Assembly (NCBI GenBank): GCA_019671005.1
Contig: CM033747.1
Coordinates: 27,803,188-27,867,187 of the forward strand
Origin: Hibiscus mutabilis
Taxonomy: Eukaryota; Streptophyta; Magnoliopsida; Malvales; Malvaceae
Direction: 5' to 3'
DNA: 64,000 bases
Positions 55,192 to 64,000 of this stretch are shown here, piece by piece. Below the pieces are notes generated by a model. It worked only from the letters and a program-made list of their open reading frames with translations, had not been told where the DNA came from and ran no database searches. Position numbers and translations under genes: made by a program. How positions within the stretch are numbered: the first letter of the stretch is position 1; the number at the start of each line of letters is the position of its first letter.

Positions 55192-55720
55192 TCCCCTGGT
55201 CAAGGACTTTTTCCCTTCTGATAACACTCTAAAGATAAATGCTTTTTCAAATTCTGACTGGGCTTCTTGTCCAGATTCAAGGAAATTAGTAACAAACTTC
55301 TGTATTTTTCTTGGTTCTGCATTAGTTTCCTGAAAATAAAAAAATAACAGATAATATCTAGGTCTTCGAGTGAGGCAAAGTATAGGGCCCTTGCAACAGT
55401 CATCTTTGAAATACAGTGGCTACATTTTCTTTTCTTTGATTTAAATATTGATATTTCTTCTGCTAATCTTTATTGTGACAATCTATTTGCTATCAAAATT
55501 GTAGAAAATCTTGTATATCATGAGAGAACGAAGCATATTGAGATCGATTGTCATTTGATCCGTGAAAAGGTTCAAGGGGATACTAACATTGCTACCGGTG
55601 TCCACTCATAATCAAGTTGTTGATTGCTTCACAAAGGCCTTGCATACTTCAGCTTTTTTGGATTCAAAGTCCAAGTTGGGCATTCAGAATTTATATGCTC
55701 CAACTTGAGGGGGACTAACA
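55192..55720 (+). pseudogene. Copia RNase H and polypurine tract
   Basis: In shifting frames: FSNSDWASCPDSRK (about 55248-55290, first Asp), SSSEAKYRALATVIFEIQWL (Glu; about 55360-55420), LYCDNLFAIKI (about 55468-55500) and HERTKHIEIDCHLIREKVQ (about 55520-55575). A purine run TTGAGGGGGA ends at about 55715, the likely polypurine tract, followed by about 25 bp that probably belong to the full LTR. Confidence 0.8.
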
Positions 55721-55741
55721 GAATAATTGACACCTAGAATT

Positions 55742-55953
55742 TGTTAGGTTTTAGTTAGAATGGTTTATATCCTAATTGCCTTTTCTTTAATCCTTTCTTT
55801 ATTAATATACATATTAAACACTTCGCATTAGATTAATCAGTTAATAAAAACTACTTTCTTGTTTTACATCATTCCCAATTCCTTGAATTTTCTATTCCTA
55901 AAACTGAGAATAGGATTCGTGTACCCAATTCCATACGAATTAAGGATTCAACA
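55742..55953 (+). repeat. Copia 3' LTR
   Basis: TGTTAGGTTTTAGTTAGAAT to GGATTCAACA, pairing with 51458-51657. Confidence 0.85.
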
Positions 55954-56058
55954 AGTGGTCCAACTGAAAAAGCAGATGATATTTATCCTAGGAGACCCGA
56001 GTTCAATTGTTCTGTCTGCCTGCAAGGTGTGTATGCATTGTCAATGGATTAAGAATAT
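55954..56058 (+). repeat. Dispersed repeat copy, possibly a SINE
   Basis: The segment AAGCAGATGATATTTATCCT ... TGCATTGTCAATGGATTAAG matches 63266-63375 at clearly above random identity. It has a weak B-box-like GAGTTCAATTGTTC. It is squeezed between the copia 3' LTR and the LTR of the next element, which inserted in it (target ATAT). Confidence 0.45.
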
Positions 56059-56661
56059 TGTCACGGCCCGCACATTTAGGTCTGAGAAAGATGCGCAACA
56101 AGCAACCCAAGAGGTTCTAGGCTTGCCGAGAAGACCACCTGACTTGGTCCGATCGTTGGAGACTAAAAGAAAGCCCAAATACATTGAGCCTGGTAAATTA
56201 ATAAATGACATCTTACCAAGGAATATTCCAAGGGATAAGAATATCTCTCAATGTAAACACAAACTTAAGGAAAGAATTTCATAGTGATAGTGTTTCCTTA
56301 GTTAGTGTAGATTTGGTAGGTGGCTTTCGATCTGAGCCGTTAGTGTGATTTGATCTCGTCCGTTCATTGTATGGGGATTCAACTATAAATAGAGGCCTCC
56401 CCACCTCAATTGTATTCATCCATCATTTGAGTAATACACTTGGCATTTACTCTAAAAACACTCTGTAGTGTTCTTCGCATTCTTTCTTTTATTATTGTTG
56501 CCTTTCTATTTTGTTCGGTTCCTCTTGGAACGATCTTGTGTTTGTGTGCCTTGGAAGAATTCGATCTTCCGGAGTGAGTATTCAAGCTTACTTAGTCGTT
56601 TGTCTAAGAACATCGACTAAGGTCGCACGTTGGGCTGATTCAGAAGTCTAGCCCCGTGACA
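56059..56661 (+). repeat. TR-GAG 5' LTR
   Basis: 603 bp, TGTCACGGCCCGCAC to GCCCCGTGACA. Contains a TATA-like CTATAAATAGAGG (about 56382-56394). It differs from the 3' LTR by a dozen or so substitutions and lacks a 10 bp piece (TTATTGATCG) present there. Confidence 0.9.
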
Positions 56662-56678
56662 GTTGGTATCAGAGTGAG
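56662..56678 (+). other. TR-GAG primer-binding site
   Basis: GTTGGTATCAGAGTGAG directly after the LTR; TGGTATCAGAG matches the initiator tRNA-Met complement. Confidence 0.85.
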
Positions 56679-56704
56679 TGTTCGAGCGCAAACACTGATT
56701 GGAG

Positions 56705-57730
56705 ATGGCGAAGAAATGAGGGAATGTTGCAGCTCAAAAGGGTGCAGAGACCCAGGCTGACGATGGAAAGTGAGACAGTTCGAGTAACATTGTGCCTACG
56801 CTGGAAGAAATGGTGGAAAAGCTCGAAGGATCCATGAAGGATGCCCGAGAGGAGATTGACGTTGTGAGAGTACGTCTTGATGAGCTGGACTCTTCGAGAG
56901 AGGAGCTCGAAAGCAGCGTGCAGGATCTAAAGAACAACGTGCAAGACCTTGACCAGTGTACCGACAGTGCGGACAGACGGAGCGATGCACTCGAAGCCGA
57001 GCTAAAGGCTTTGAAGGCGGAGATGATGGAGGAAATTAAGGGGCTCAAGGGAGAGCTTCATGTTTACAAGGCTGCCGTGACTGGTATGATAAACACGACA
57101 ACAATCAGACCAAAGTTAGACGTGCCAAAGCCGAATGAGTTTAGTGGAACTAGATCGGCCCAGGACGTGGAGAACTTTGTGTGGAGCATGGAACAATATT
57201 TTCGTGCTGCAGGCATCAAGGATGATGCAGATAAGGTAAACATTGCTTCTGTTTACTTAACTGACGTTGCACTTTTATGGTGGCGACGCAGATGCTCTGA
57301 GGAGAAGAGCAAGGATATTCCCATCGGGACTTGGGAAGAGTTTCAAGCTGAGTTCAAAGAACAATTCTACCCAACAGGAGGCTCGGGAGAAGCTGCACGA
57401 ACTCAAGCATGAAGGTTCCATCCTAGAGTATGTCAGACGGTTCACTGAACTCAAACTCCAAATCACGGACATCAATGAAGCAAAAGGCCTCTTTTGTCTT
57501 CAAAAACGGGCTTAAGCGATGGGCCAAAATGGAGCTGAAGAGGATGGGAGTCGAGGAACTCTCCAAGGCTATGGCCACCGCAGAATCCATAGCCGAGTTC
57601 GAGATGACGGAGTCCCTCAAGCCCCGAGGCAAGGGCTATGGTGGGGGAGTCAGGAATGGGGAAGGTCTTGTGTGTTGTACCTGCGAAGGGAAGCACATGA
57701 TGAAGGATTGCCCCCAGAATGATCATCTTA
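56705..57730 (+). pseudogene. TR-GAG gag: coiled coil, capsid and first zinc knuckle
   Basis: The ATG at 56705 opens a frame with two early TGA codons (56717 and 56771) and is then open to 57410. Residues coded from 56792 form a long coiled coil (EEMVEKLEGSMKDAREEIDV, LDSSREELESSVQDLKNNVQ), followed by the retrotransposon gag core: KPNEFSGTRSAQDVENFVWS, VALLWWRRRCSE and WEEFQAEFKEQFYP. Two frameshifts (near 57378 and 57478) lead through EYVRRFTELKLQITD to NGLKRWAKMELKRMGVEELS. The first zinc knuckle is CCTCEGKHMMKDC (about 57670-57710), spaced C-X2-C-X3-H-X4-C. Confidence 0.85.
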
Positions 57731-58494
57731 ATGCTGTCAAAGGCGATGAGTCCGATGAGTCGGAAGAAGAAGTGACGAGACTTGGTACGATTGCAAGTGT
57801 CAAAACGATCAAGCTGAGGGTAGAGAAGCAACTAAAGTGCTACCAATGTAAGGGGCCACACAAGTTGCGAGCATGCCCACATCGAGTCAAGCCATCCAAG
57901 GGGGTAGACGAGCCCGAACAGAGTGAGGCTGCGAGACTTGGTTCGATGATACTAAGTTCTGCTAAGGCGAGAGGATTCAAGCAGAAAGGGTTGATATTTA
58001 TCGACATCAACATTGTGGGACGATCGAGGAGTGCTCTAGTGGACACTGGAGCAACCGATCTATTCATATCCAAGAAGGCTGCCGACAAACTTGGTCTTAG
58101 AGTTGTGGGTTCAACTGGAAAGATCAAGACTGTGAATGCTAAAGAAGTTCCAATTGTTGGAACGGTACGGAAGGTTGAGCTGCAGATTGGTGAATGGAAG
58201 GGCAAGGAAGACATTAAGGTAATCAATTTAGATGACTTTGATTTTGTTTTGGGACTAAGCTTCCTTGACCGTATAGATGCTCTTATCGTTCCTTGTGCCG
58301 ATGTCGTCTGTGTTTTGGATCGCAAACAACGTTACATTGTGCCCACGTATCGAGACAAGGGTAAAGGAACCAAGACGTTGACTACCATTCAGCTTGCCGA
58401 GGATGCTCCAAGCCAAGGAAACATCGCTTTGGGGGCTACTATTGGAGGGACTACTTTAGTGGGGCAAGAGTTGCCCAGTCAGCTAGCGACATGA
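57731..58494 (+). pseudogene. TR-GAG second zinc knuckle and protease
   Basis: Same frame as the end of gag (57430-58494 is open). A second knuckle CYQCKGPHKLRACP (about 57838-57880) precedes a retropepsin with ALVDTGATDLFISKKAA (about 58032-58082; DTG intact), a flap region VPIVGTVRKVELQIGEWKG and DFVLGLSFLDRIDALIVP (about 58240-58293). The frame ends at 58492. The protease portion itself is uninterrupted. It would cleave the Gag precursor; no polymerase follows. Confidence 0.85.
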
Positions 58495-58917
58495 GGCCCG
58501 TGGAAGAAGCACCTTTGGGCAAGGTGGAAGAAGCATTGAACTTCAAGTGTGAAGAAGGGTCAATGCGGGAAAAGTTGCCAATGGGCAACGAGGCACCAAA
58601 CTTCACAAGGGAAGGGTTGATGCCGGTTAGAGTGAATGCCACGAAGGAGGTGCATCTCAAACTTCATCGAGATGTGCGCAATGATGCAGAGCGAGGAGAA
58701 GTTACACGGCGGAAGGAACCATGGCGAGCAGTCTGTATGAGAAGACAACCCAGTCCGAGTCGAGCGCTCCTTATGGGGGAGCCGTTCTTATGGGGGAATA
58801 TCATTTCCCTATTCTGAGTTGAGAGCAAGCCAAAGTACCATGGAAGATCCAAGATCAACCAAGCGAAGTCCTTTTTGAGACAGCGATAAGGGCATCGCCA
58901 GATTTGGTGGGGGAGAA
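58495..58917 (+). other. TR-GAG 3' region and polypurine tract
   Basis: A Glu-rich open stretch (58491-58815) contains direct repeats of GGAAGAAGC and has no domain I recognise. The polypurine tract is GGTGGGGGAGAA at 58906-58917, just before the 3' LTR. Confidence 0.65.
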
Positions 58918-59530
58918 TGTCACAGCCCGCACATTTGGGTCCGAGACAGATGCGCAACAAGCAACCCAAGAGGTTCTAGGCTTGCCGAGAAGACCACCTG
59001 ACTTGGTCCGATCGTTAGAGACTAAAAGAAAGCCCAAATATATTGAGCTTGGTAAATTAATAGATGGCATCTTACCAGGGAATATTCCAAGGGATAAGAA
59101 TATCTCTCAATGTAAACACAAACTTAAGGAAAGAATTTCATAGTGATAGTGTTTCCTTAGTTAGTGTAGATTTGGTAGGTGGCTTTCGATCTGAGCCGTT
59201 AGTGTGATTTGATCTCGTTCGTTCATTGTATGAGGATTCAACTATAAATAGAGGCCTCCCCACCTCAATTGTATTCATCCATCATTTGAGTAATACACTT
59301 GGCATTTACTCTAAAAACACTCTGTAGTGTTCTTCGCGTTATTGATCGTTCTTTCTTTTATTCTTGTTGTCTTTCTCTTTTGTTCGGTTCCTCTTGGAAC
59401 GATCTTGTGTTTGTGTGCCTTGGAAGAATTCGATCTTCCGGAGTGAGTATTCAGGCTTACTTAGTCGTTTGTCTAAGAACATCGACTAAGGCCGCATGTT
59501 GGGCTGGTTCAAAAGTCTAGCCCCGTGACA
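58918..59530 (+). repeat. TR-GAG 3' LTR
   Basis: 613 bp, TGTCACAGCCCGCAC to GCCCCGTGACA. TATA-like CTATAAATAGAGG near 59243-59255. Confidence 0.9.
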
Positions 59531-59534
59531 ATAT

Positions 59535-60150
59535 CTATAAACAAATTTCTTAAAATGATTTCTAATCACATTTTATTCAAAATCAATCATATTATCAAAA
59601 TGATTTCTTAAAATACAATTTAAAATATCATTACATAATTTATTTATTTATTTATTAATCACAACAGTATTAAATGTCATTATTGTAAGCTGAGACATTT
59701 AAAATGAAATAATAAAGTTCAAGCTTAAAGTTATAATTTGTTGGGGAAATAAAAAAAAAACTTAAGTAAAAATTTGAAATAAATAAATTTTAGAATATAT
59801 AGATTTTAATTATTAAAAGAATTTGAAAGTAGTTTTGATAATCATAGAATTGTAACCAATTTATTGCTTACTAACACATATTTGATCGTTGCCAAAAAAA
59901 TCATTATATTTGGAAACGATAAAATAAGATGTCAAAAAACTACATTCAACGAGAGTTGAGTGCAATAATAAGACACATTATTCATTAAATGAGAGAATTT
60001 ATATTCAAATTTTGGAGACGACATTGTTGAGAGGAAGAGCCATGAACTCCGAACATGGACCATAAAATGAACATGTACTTTACAAAAAAAAATATTTAGT
60101 AACGAGTAAAAGTCATTGCAATATATAATTAAAATGACTTAACAATTCTA
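59535..60150. other. AT-rich intergenic DNA
   Basis: No gene supported. Short direct repeats of AAAATGATTTCT occur near 59552 and 59598. Confidence 0.5.
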
Positions 60151-60152
60151 CT

Positions 60153-60262
60153 AACAAGGTTGGTTCAAGTGGTAAGTAGTTTTGTATTGCTTAAGCAGAT
60201 TTCGAGAACTTGTGTATGCAGAAAATTCTCGCCGAGAGACCCACTCACCAAAATTAGGTGTG
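60153..60262 (+). mobile_element. tRNA-derived SINE-like fragment
   Basis: AAGGTTGGTTCAAGTGGTAA (A-box-like TGGTTCAAGTGG) is followed by TTTCGAGAACTTGTGTATGC, a diverged B box. The sequence through GAAAATTCTCGCCGAGAGAC is a pattern seen in plant dispersed repeats. No poly-A or clear target duplication seen. Confidence 0.4.
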
Positions 60263-60349
60263 CAACGCGGGTCAATCTAAATTAATTAGGGTAAAGTCCT
60301 GAGAACCGATTTGGCAACAAAAAATGACATTATCAATTCTTAAAGCCAA

Positions 60350-60481
60350 TGTATATACTTTAACAACGAAGGTATACGCAACGACCTTTTGTTGTTGTTA
60401 TATATTTTTTCACAACGCTAATTCATCATTTTGTAATGACTCTTAGCAATTAGCATTGCTAAATGTTATTTTTCTTATAGC
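60350..60481 (-). mobile_element. Possible CACTA-type terminus
   Basis: On the minus strand CGCTATAAGAAAAATAACAT followed by TTAGCAATGCTAA resembles the CACTACAAGAAAAA start of CACTA transposons with two changes. A partner end was not found, so this is a remnant at best. Confidence 0.35.
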
Positions 60482-60554
60482 GTAATTCGCATTGAAACTA
60501 AATTTTTAATTATGTACATGACTAAACCCTAAATCTAAAAAATAAATTAATTAT

Positions 60555-62474
60555 GGGTAATCTTCACTCGGGTCCCTTTTGTTTATAGTTTGTTCTATTT
60601 TGGTCACCCAAATTTAAAAAGGCTATTCTTGCCACTTACGTTTGAAAACGTTTCTGTTTTGGTCACTGGACTGTTAGTCTCCGTTAATTGGCTAACGGGT
60701 AGCTGACATTATGCCTTTAAAAGTTGGGTAAACTACATTAGTAGTCACCAAACTATTTATTGTTTCCTGTTTTAGTCACCGAACTTTTTTTGGGCAAAAC
60801 AGTCAATAAAGTTACATACTTTTCCTATTTTGGTCATTGACTGTTAAGTTTCCGTTAATTTTTAACGAAGATGGTGGCATTGCATAGTATAATAACAATT
60901 TTAGTCCCAAAACATATACATTTCATCGACTTGGTCCTCATTTTCTAGAGTTTTAACTTATTTTTTTTACTTTTTATATTTTATCCTCTCGTTTTCACTT
61001 CCTTTAAAAACAACCATCTTATCCCCTTACAAACCATATCACCGTTATTCTTTTCTATCATACTATGATATAATCACAACATGAATAAACTCAAAACAAT
61101 GTAAAAGAATCCATGAAAATTTTGTGAATAAAGCAAAAATGAGCTCACATCACAGTAAACTTTAATTTGGGTATCAAATTTTAATCTCTAATTTTGCATA
61201 TCCTATTGAAAAATGATGAAAAGATCACTTTTATACTCAAGAATTCAAATCAATATAAACCAAAATAAAGAAAAATGTGAAAACCGAAAAAGGAAAGAGT
61301 TATATTTGCCATAATTACTTGTTTCAACCTTTGAATTCTACTGAGTAGCTCAACCCTTTATTCATTCAATTTCTAAAACTCAGTAAAAAAGCATGAAGTT
61401 AGAACTTATGAATCGAATTAAAACTCGCTTTTCCTAGAAAATGAAGTAAATAATTATTAAATCAAAAAATTAAAAAAAATGAGAGATTTCAAACTTACTG
61501 CTAGAAAATGAAGTTAGAACCTATGAATCGAATTAAAACTTGTTTTTCCTATAAAATGAAGTAAATAATTATTAAATCAGAAAATTAAAACTTGTTTTTC
61601 AAGCTTTTAAGACTACAAAAATAAATAACAAAAAATGTAAAAACAATTAAAAACGAATACAATACAGGATCTAGATAAGCACTGGAGCAGGTTGAAACAA
61701 GAAATTATGAAAAAAATATGACCATTTTCTCTTCTGGGTTTTCACATTTTTCTTTATTTTGGTTTATATTGATTTAAATTCTTGATTAGAAAAAAAGATC
61801 TTTTCATTATTTTCATAATATGATCTGCAAATTGGAGATTAAATTGGATAGTCAAGTTAAAAATTACCGTGATGTAAGCTCACTTTTGCTTTTTTTCAAT
61901 AATTTTTTATGACTTTTTTTTACATTGTTTTGAATTTATTTATGTTGCGATTATATCATGGAGTGATAGAAAAAGATGAATGGCAGTGGCATGATTTTTA
62001 AGGTAAGAAGATGGTTGTTTATTAAGGGAAGTGAAAATAAGAGGACCAAAATATAAAAAAGTCAAAAAAAAGTTAAACTCTGGAAAATGAGGACTAAGTC
62101 GATGAAATATATATGTTTTGGGACTAAAATTGTTATCATACCTTGAAATGTCACCATATCACTTAAAAATTAATGGAAACTTAACGGTCAGTGACTAAAA
62201 TAGAAAAAATATGTAACGTTAGTGACAATTTTGTCAAAAAATAGTTTGGTGACCAAAATAAGAAAGAATCAATAGTTTGGTGACTACTGGTGTAGTTTAC
62301 CCAATTTTTAGAGGCACCAGTCAGCTACCCGTTAGCCAAGTAACGGAGACTAACGGTCCAGTGACCAAAACAGAAATGTTTTTTAAACGTAAGTGGCAAG
62401 AATAGCTTTTTTAAATTTGGGTGACCAAAATAGAACAAACTATAAATAAAAGGGACCACGGGTGAAGATTACCC
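60555..62474. mobile_element. Mutator-like foldback element with long TIRs
   Basis: 1920 bp with inverted arms 60555-61329 and 61690-62474. Ends read GGGTAATCTTCACTCGGGTC and, on the other strand, GGGTAATCTTCACCCGTGGT. Flanked by a perfect 9 bp repeat ATTAATTAT (60546-60554 and 62475-62483), the target-duplication length of Mutator-like elements. The arms contain two related modules, each with TTTTGGTCAC segments followed by TCCGTTAA. No transposase ORF, so it is non-autonomous. The 360 bp loop contains a direct duplication of about 115 bp. Confidence 0.85.
61391..61610 (+). repeat. Direct duplication in the loop of the Mutator-like element
   Basis: Two copies of about 90 bp, starting GAAGTTAGAACTTATGAATC (61394) and GAAGTTAGAACCTATGAATC (about 61509) and both running through TAATTATTAAATCA, spaced about 115 bp. 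Confidence 0.75.
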
Positions 62475-62483
62475 ATTAATTAT

Positions 62484-63265
62484 AAATAATAATAACGAAT
62501 GATTAAAAGGAGATTAAAGAGTAATTGAATTAGAAAAATAGGGGATCATAACTTAATTTCATTGATTTTAAAACTAAAATAATCTGATGAACAATTGGAC
62601 TCAAAAGGTTGGAGGGTCGTGATTTTCCAACACTAACGTAGCTTCGTTCCTTAACAACTGAACCTCAACACAAATTTACTTTTTATTATTCAAGATTATC
62701 TTTAGATTGCACTAAGTTTTTCAATATTGTTTGCAATATTTTTAATTATACTAAAATTATCGTGTTTTTAAATCAAACTTCATCGGTAGTTTATGTATTA
62801 TGTATAAATTTTGGATTACTCTATATATTGTTGTACTTCTTTAAATGTTAAAATTTCAGTACTTAAACAAAAAATATAAAAATTAATTACAGAATTTGAC
62901 TTGAAAGATTTTGTGACTAATATTTAAGTTAAGATAAAAAAATTTAAAAATATAAAGAATACATATATTAGATTAGAATATAAGAATTATATATATATAT
63001 ATATCTACTTGTAGTACAATAATGAATAGAAGAATATGATTTTTTTAATGTAGCAAAGCATGGGAAAAAGAAGAGAAAAGTTGAAAAGTTAGATGTGTGG
63101 TAAATTAGTCAATTAGTTTAGGGTTGGTGAGGAACAAGGATAGATAGTATCATTATTGTCACCATACACATTGGAGAGTAAAATTAGGTGATATATTAAA
63201 AACAAAAAAAAAATGAGTTCATAATCAGTACAACATTAGAGTGACCCAAGATAAGGTTCATTTGA
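62484..63265. other. AT-rich intergenic DNA with an (AT)n run
   Basis: No gene supported. A short (AT)n microsatellite lies at about 62986-63002. Confidence 0.5.
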
Positions 63266-63378
63266 ACCCAATAAGTGTCATAGTGAAAAAGCAGATGATG
63301 TTTATCTTAAGAGATACGATTCAAATTGATTTGTCTATAAGGTGTATGCAGATTGTCAAAGGATTAAGAATATGTATG
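63266..63378 (+). repeat. Dispersed repeat copy matching 55954-56058
   Basis: AAAAAGCAGATGATGTTTAT through GATTGTCAAAGGATTAAGAA matches the segment between the copia and TR-GAG elements. This copy is uninterrupted and shows what follows the insertion point of the TR-GAG element. Confidence 0.5.
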
Positions 63379-63544
63379 AATAAATACTATCTTGCAATCA
63401 CCTTTAGACTATTAAAAAAAATTATGGTTGTTTTAGATTCTATAGAATATTTTGTATATTGAAATTCAAGATCGAAAATAAAAAAGTATTTGAATATATT
63501 TAAGTGTTTTTAATATAGAGTAACCTATTTTTATTATTTATTTT

Positions 63545-64000
63545 GGCTTAAACATTGGAAATGTGCCTAAAACTATATATTTTTTCAATTTGGTGTCTAA
63601 CGTTTGTTTTGGGTCAAATTGGTACATAACGTTTACTTTTGTAACTCAAATCAGGTTTCTCTGTCAACGGATATTAAAAAATATCGTCATCCAATTATAA
63701 CATGACATGTGGCTTGAATTTTTTTATTTAGTTTCTGAATTTCTTAAAAACCCCAAAGTTTTAATTTCTTTTGATCGAACCTTCAAATCACATATCTCTC
63801 ATCGTCCGACATCCCTCATACGTCGATGGTTCACCATTCATGACCCAAGTATGGCGTACCTCGTCGTTCGACATCCCCCACCCTCTACTCGTCGGTCAGA
63901 AGCCCAATCGGTCTCTTTTTTTCATTGTTGGATGTTCGTCGAAAGAGCAATCGACGGTTCATTCGTCGGTTTTTGATGACAGGATGATGAGAGTTTTAGT
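63545..64000 (+). mobile_element. Possible terminus of a second Mutator-like element, cut by the window end
   Basis: TTTTCAATTTGGTGTCTAAC, then TCAAATTGGTACATAACG and TCTGTCAACGGATATTAAAA repeat the theme of Mutator-like TIRs in plants (phrases of the type AATTTGGTCCCTAACG followed by CCGTTAACGG). The right end lies beyond the window, so neither pairing nor a target duplication can be checked. The sequence becomes GC-richer after 63770. Confidence 0.35.

Larger units (their letters stand above)
51458..55953 (+). mobile_element. Ty1/copia retrotransposon, degraded
   Basis: Short LTRs (51458-51657 and 55742-55953), an initiator tRNA-Met primer site, and domains in copia order gag, integrase, RT, RNase H. 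Length 4.5 kb is normal for copia. The bases before both LTRs read GAATT but the base run after the 3' LTR (AGTGG) does not match, so I cannot confirm a target duplication; the true LTR start may be about 25 bp further left in the 3' copy. Stops and frameshifts are present in all domains. Confidence 0.9.
56059..59530 (+). mobile_element. Non-autonomous gag-protease LTR element (TR-GAG type)
   Basis: LTRs at 56059-56661 and 58918-59530, an initiator tRNA-Met primer site, one gag-protease coding region and a polypurine tract; RT, RNase H and integrase are wholly absent, with only about 0.4 kb between the end of the protease frame and the polypurine tract. This is the layout of TR-GAG elements, which need enzymes from other gypsy elements. 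It is flanked by ATAT on both sides (56055-56058 and 59531-59534; AATAT if the last LTR base is shared). Confidence 0.9.

Overview
The window is nuclear DNA of a flowering plant, most likely a eudicot: AT-rich, with no recognisable host protein-coding gene in 64 kb and almost every coding trace belonging to a plant transposon lineage (Athila and Tekay Ty3/gypsy, Ty1/copia, L1-type LINE, Mutator-like, hAT-like and SINE-like elements). It looks like heterochromatin. I cannot name the species.

The left two thirds (about 0.43-42.2 kb) is one deep nest. A minus-strand L1-type LINE (ORF1 with an RRM and an AT-hook, then endonuclease, RT, zf-RVT and RNase H) starts near 42187, runs leftward to 37901, resumes at 2349 and ends near 430. 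A solo LTR (989-1461, TSD ACAAC) sits in its 3' part. Its RT is split by a plus-strand Athila element (Athila-1, 2350-37895, TSD AAAGT). Athila-1 is interrupted in gag by a Tekay chromovirus (4791-14797, TSD TTTCC) whose right side is rearranged, and in its third ORF by a truncated gypsy LTR (19622 to about 34035). That LTR is split by a full-length minus-strand Athila (Athila-2, 20960-32703, TSD AAGGG). The order of insertion was LINE, Athila-1, LTR, Athila-2, with the Tekay element also later than Athila-1.

The right third (42.2-64 kb) is AT-rich intergenic DNA carrying a minus-strand copia LTR with primer-binding site (about 43.6-43.9 kb), SINE-like fragments, a 0.3 kb foldback MITE (47129-47447), a hAT-like MITE (48017-50184) split by a 3'-terminal gypsy fragment, a LINE RNase H fragment (51.3 kb), a copia element (51458-55953), a gag-protease-only LTR element of TR-GAG type (56059-59530) and a 1.9 kb Mutator-like foldback element with about 780 bp terminal inverted repeats and a 9 bp TSD (60555-62474).

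Nearly all element ORFs are broken by stops and frameshifts; several catalytic residues are lost. The most unusual signal is a palindrome, TTGCC-NN-GGCAA, repeated throughout Athila-2 in both LTRs and inside gag, the RNase H-integrase linker and the third ORF, read in different frames, so it seems to spread as DNA rather than as protein sequence. The second is the Tekay element, whose right side contains a duplicate of the flanking Athila gag target site plus a second LTR, a likely footprint of ectopic break repair. All family names rest on motifs read by eye; no database search was possible.
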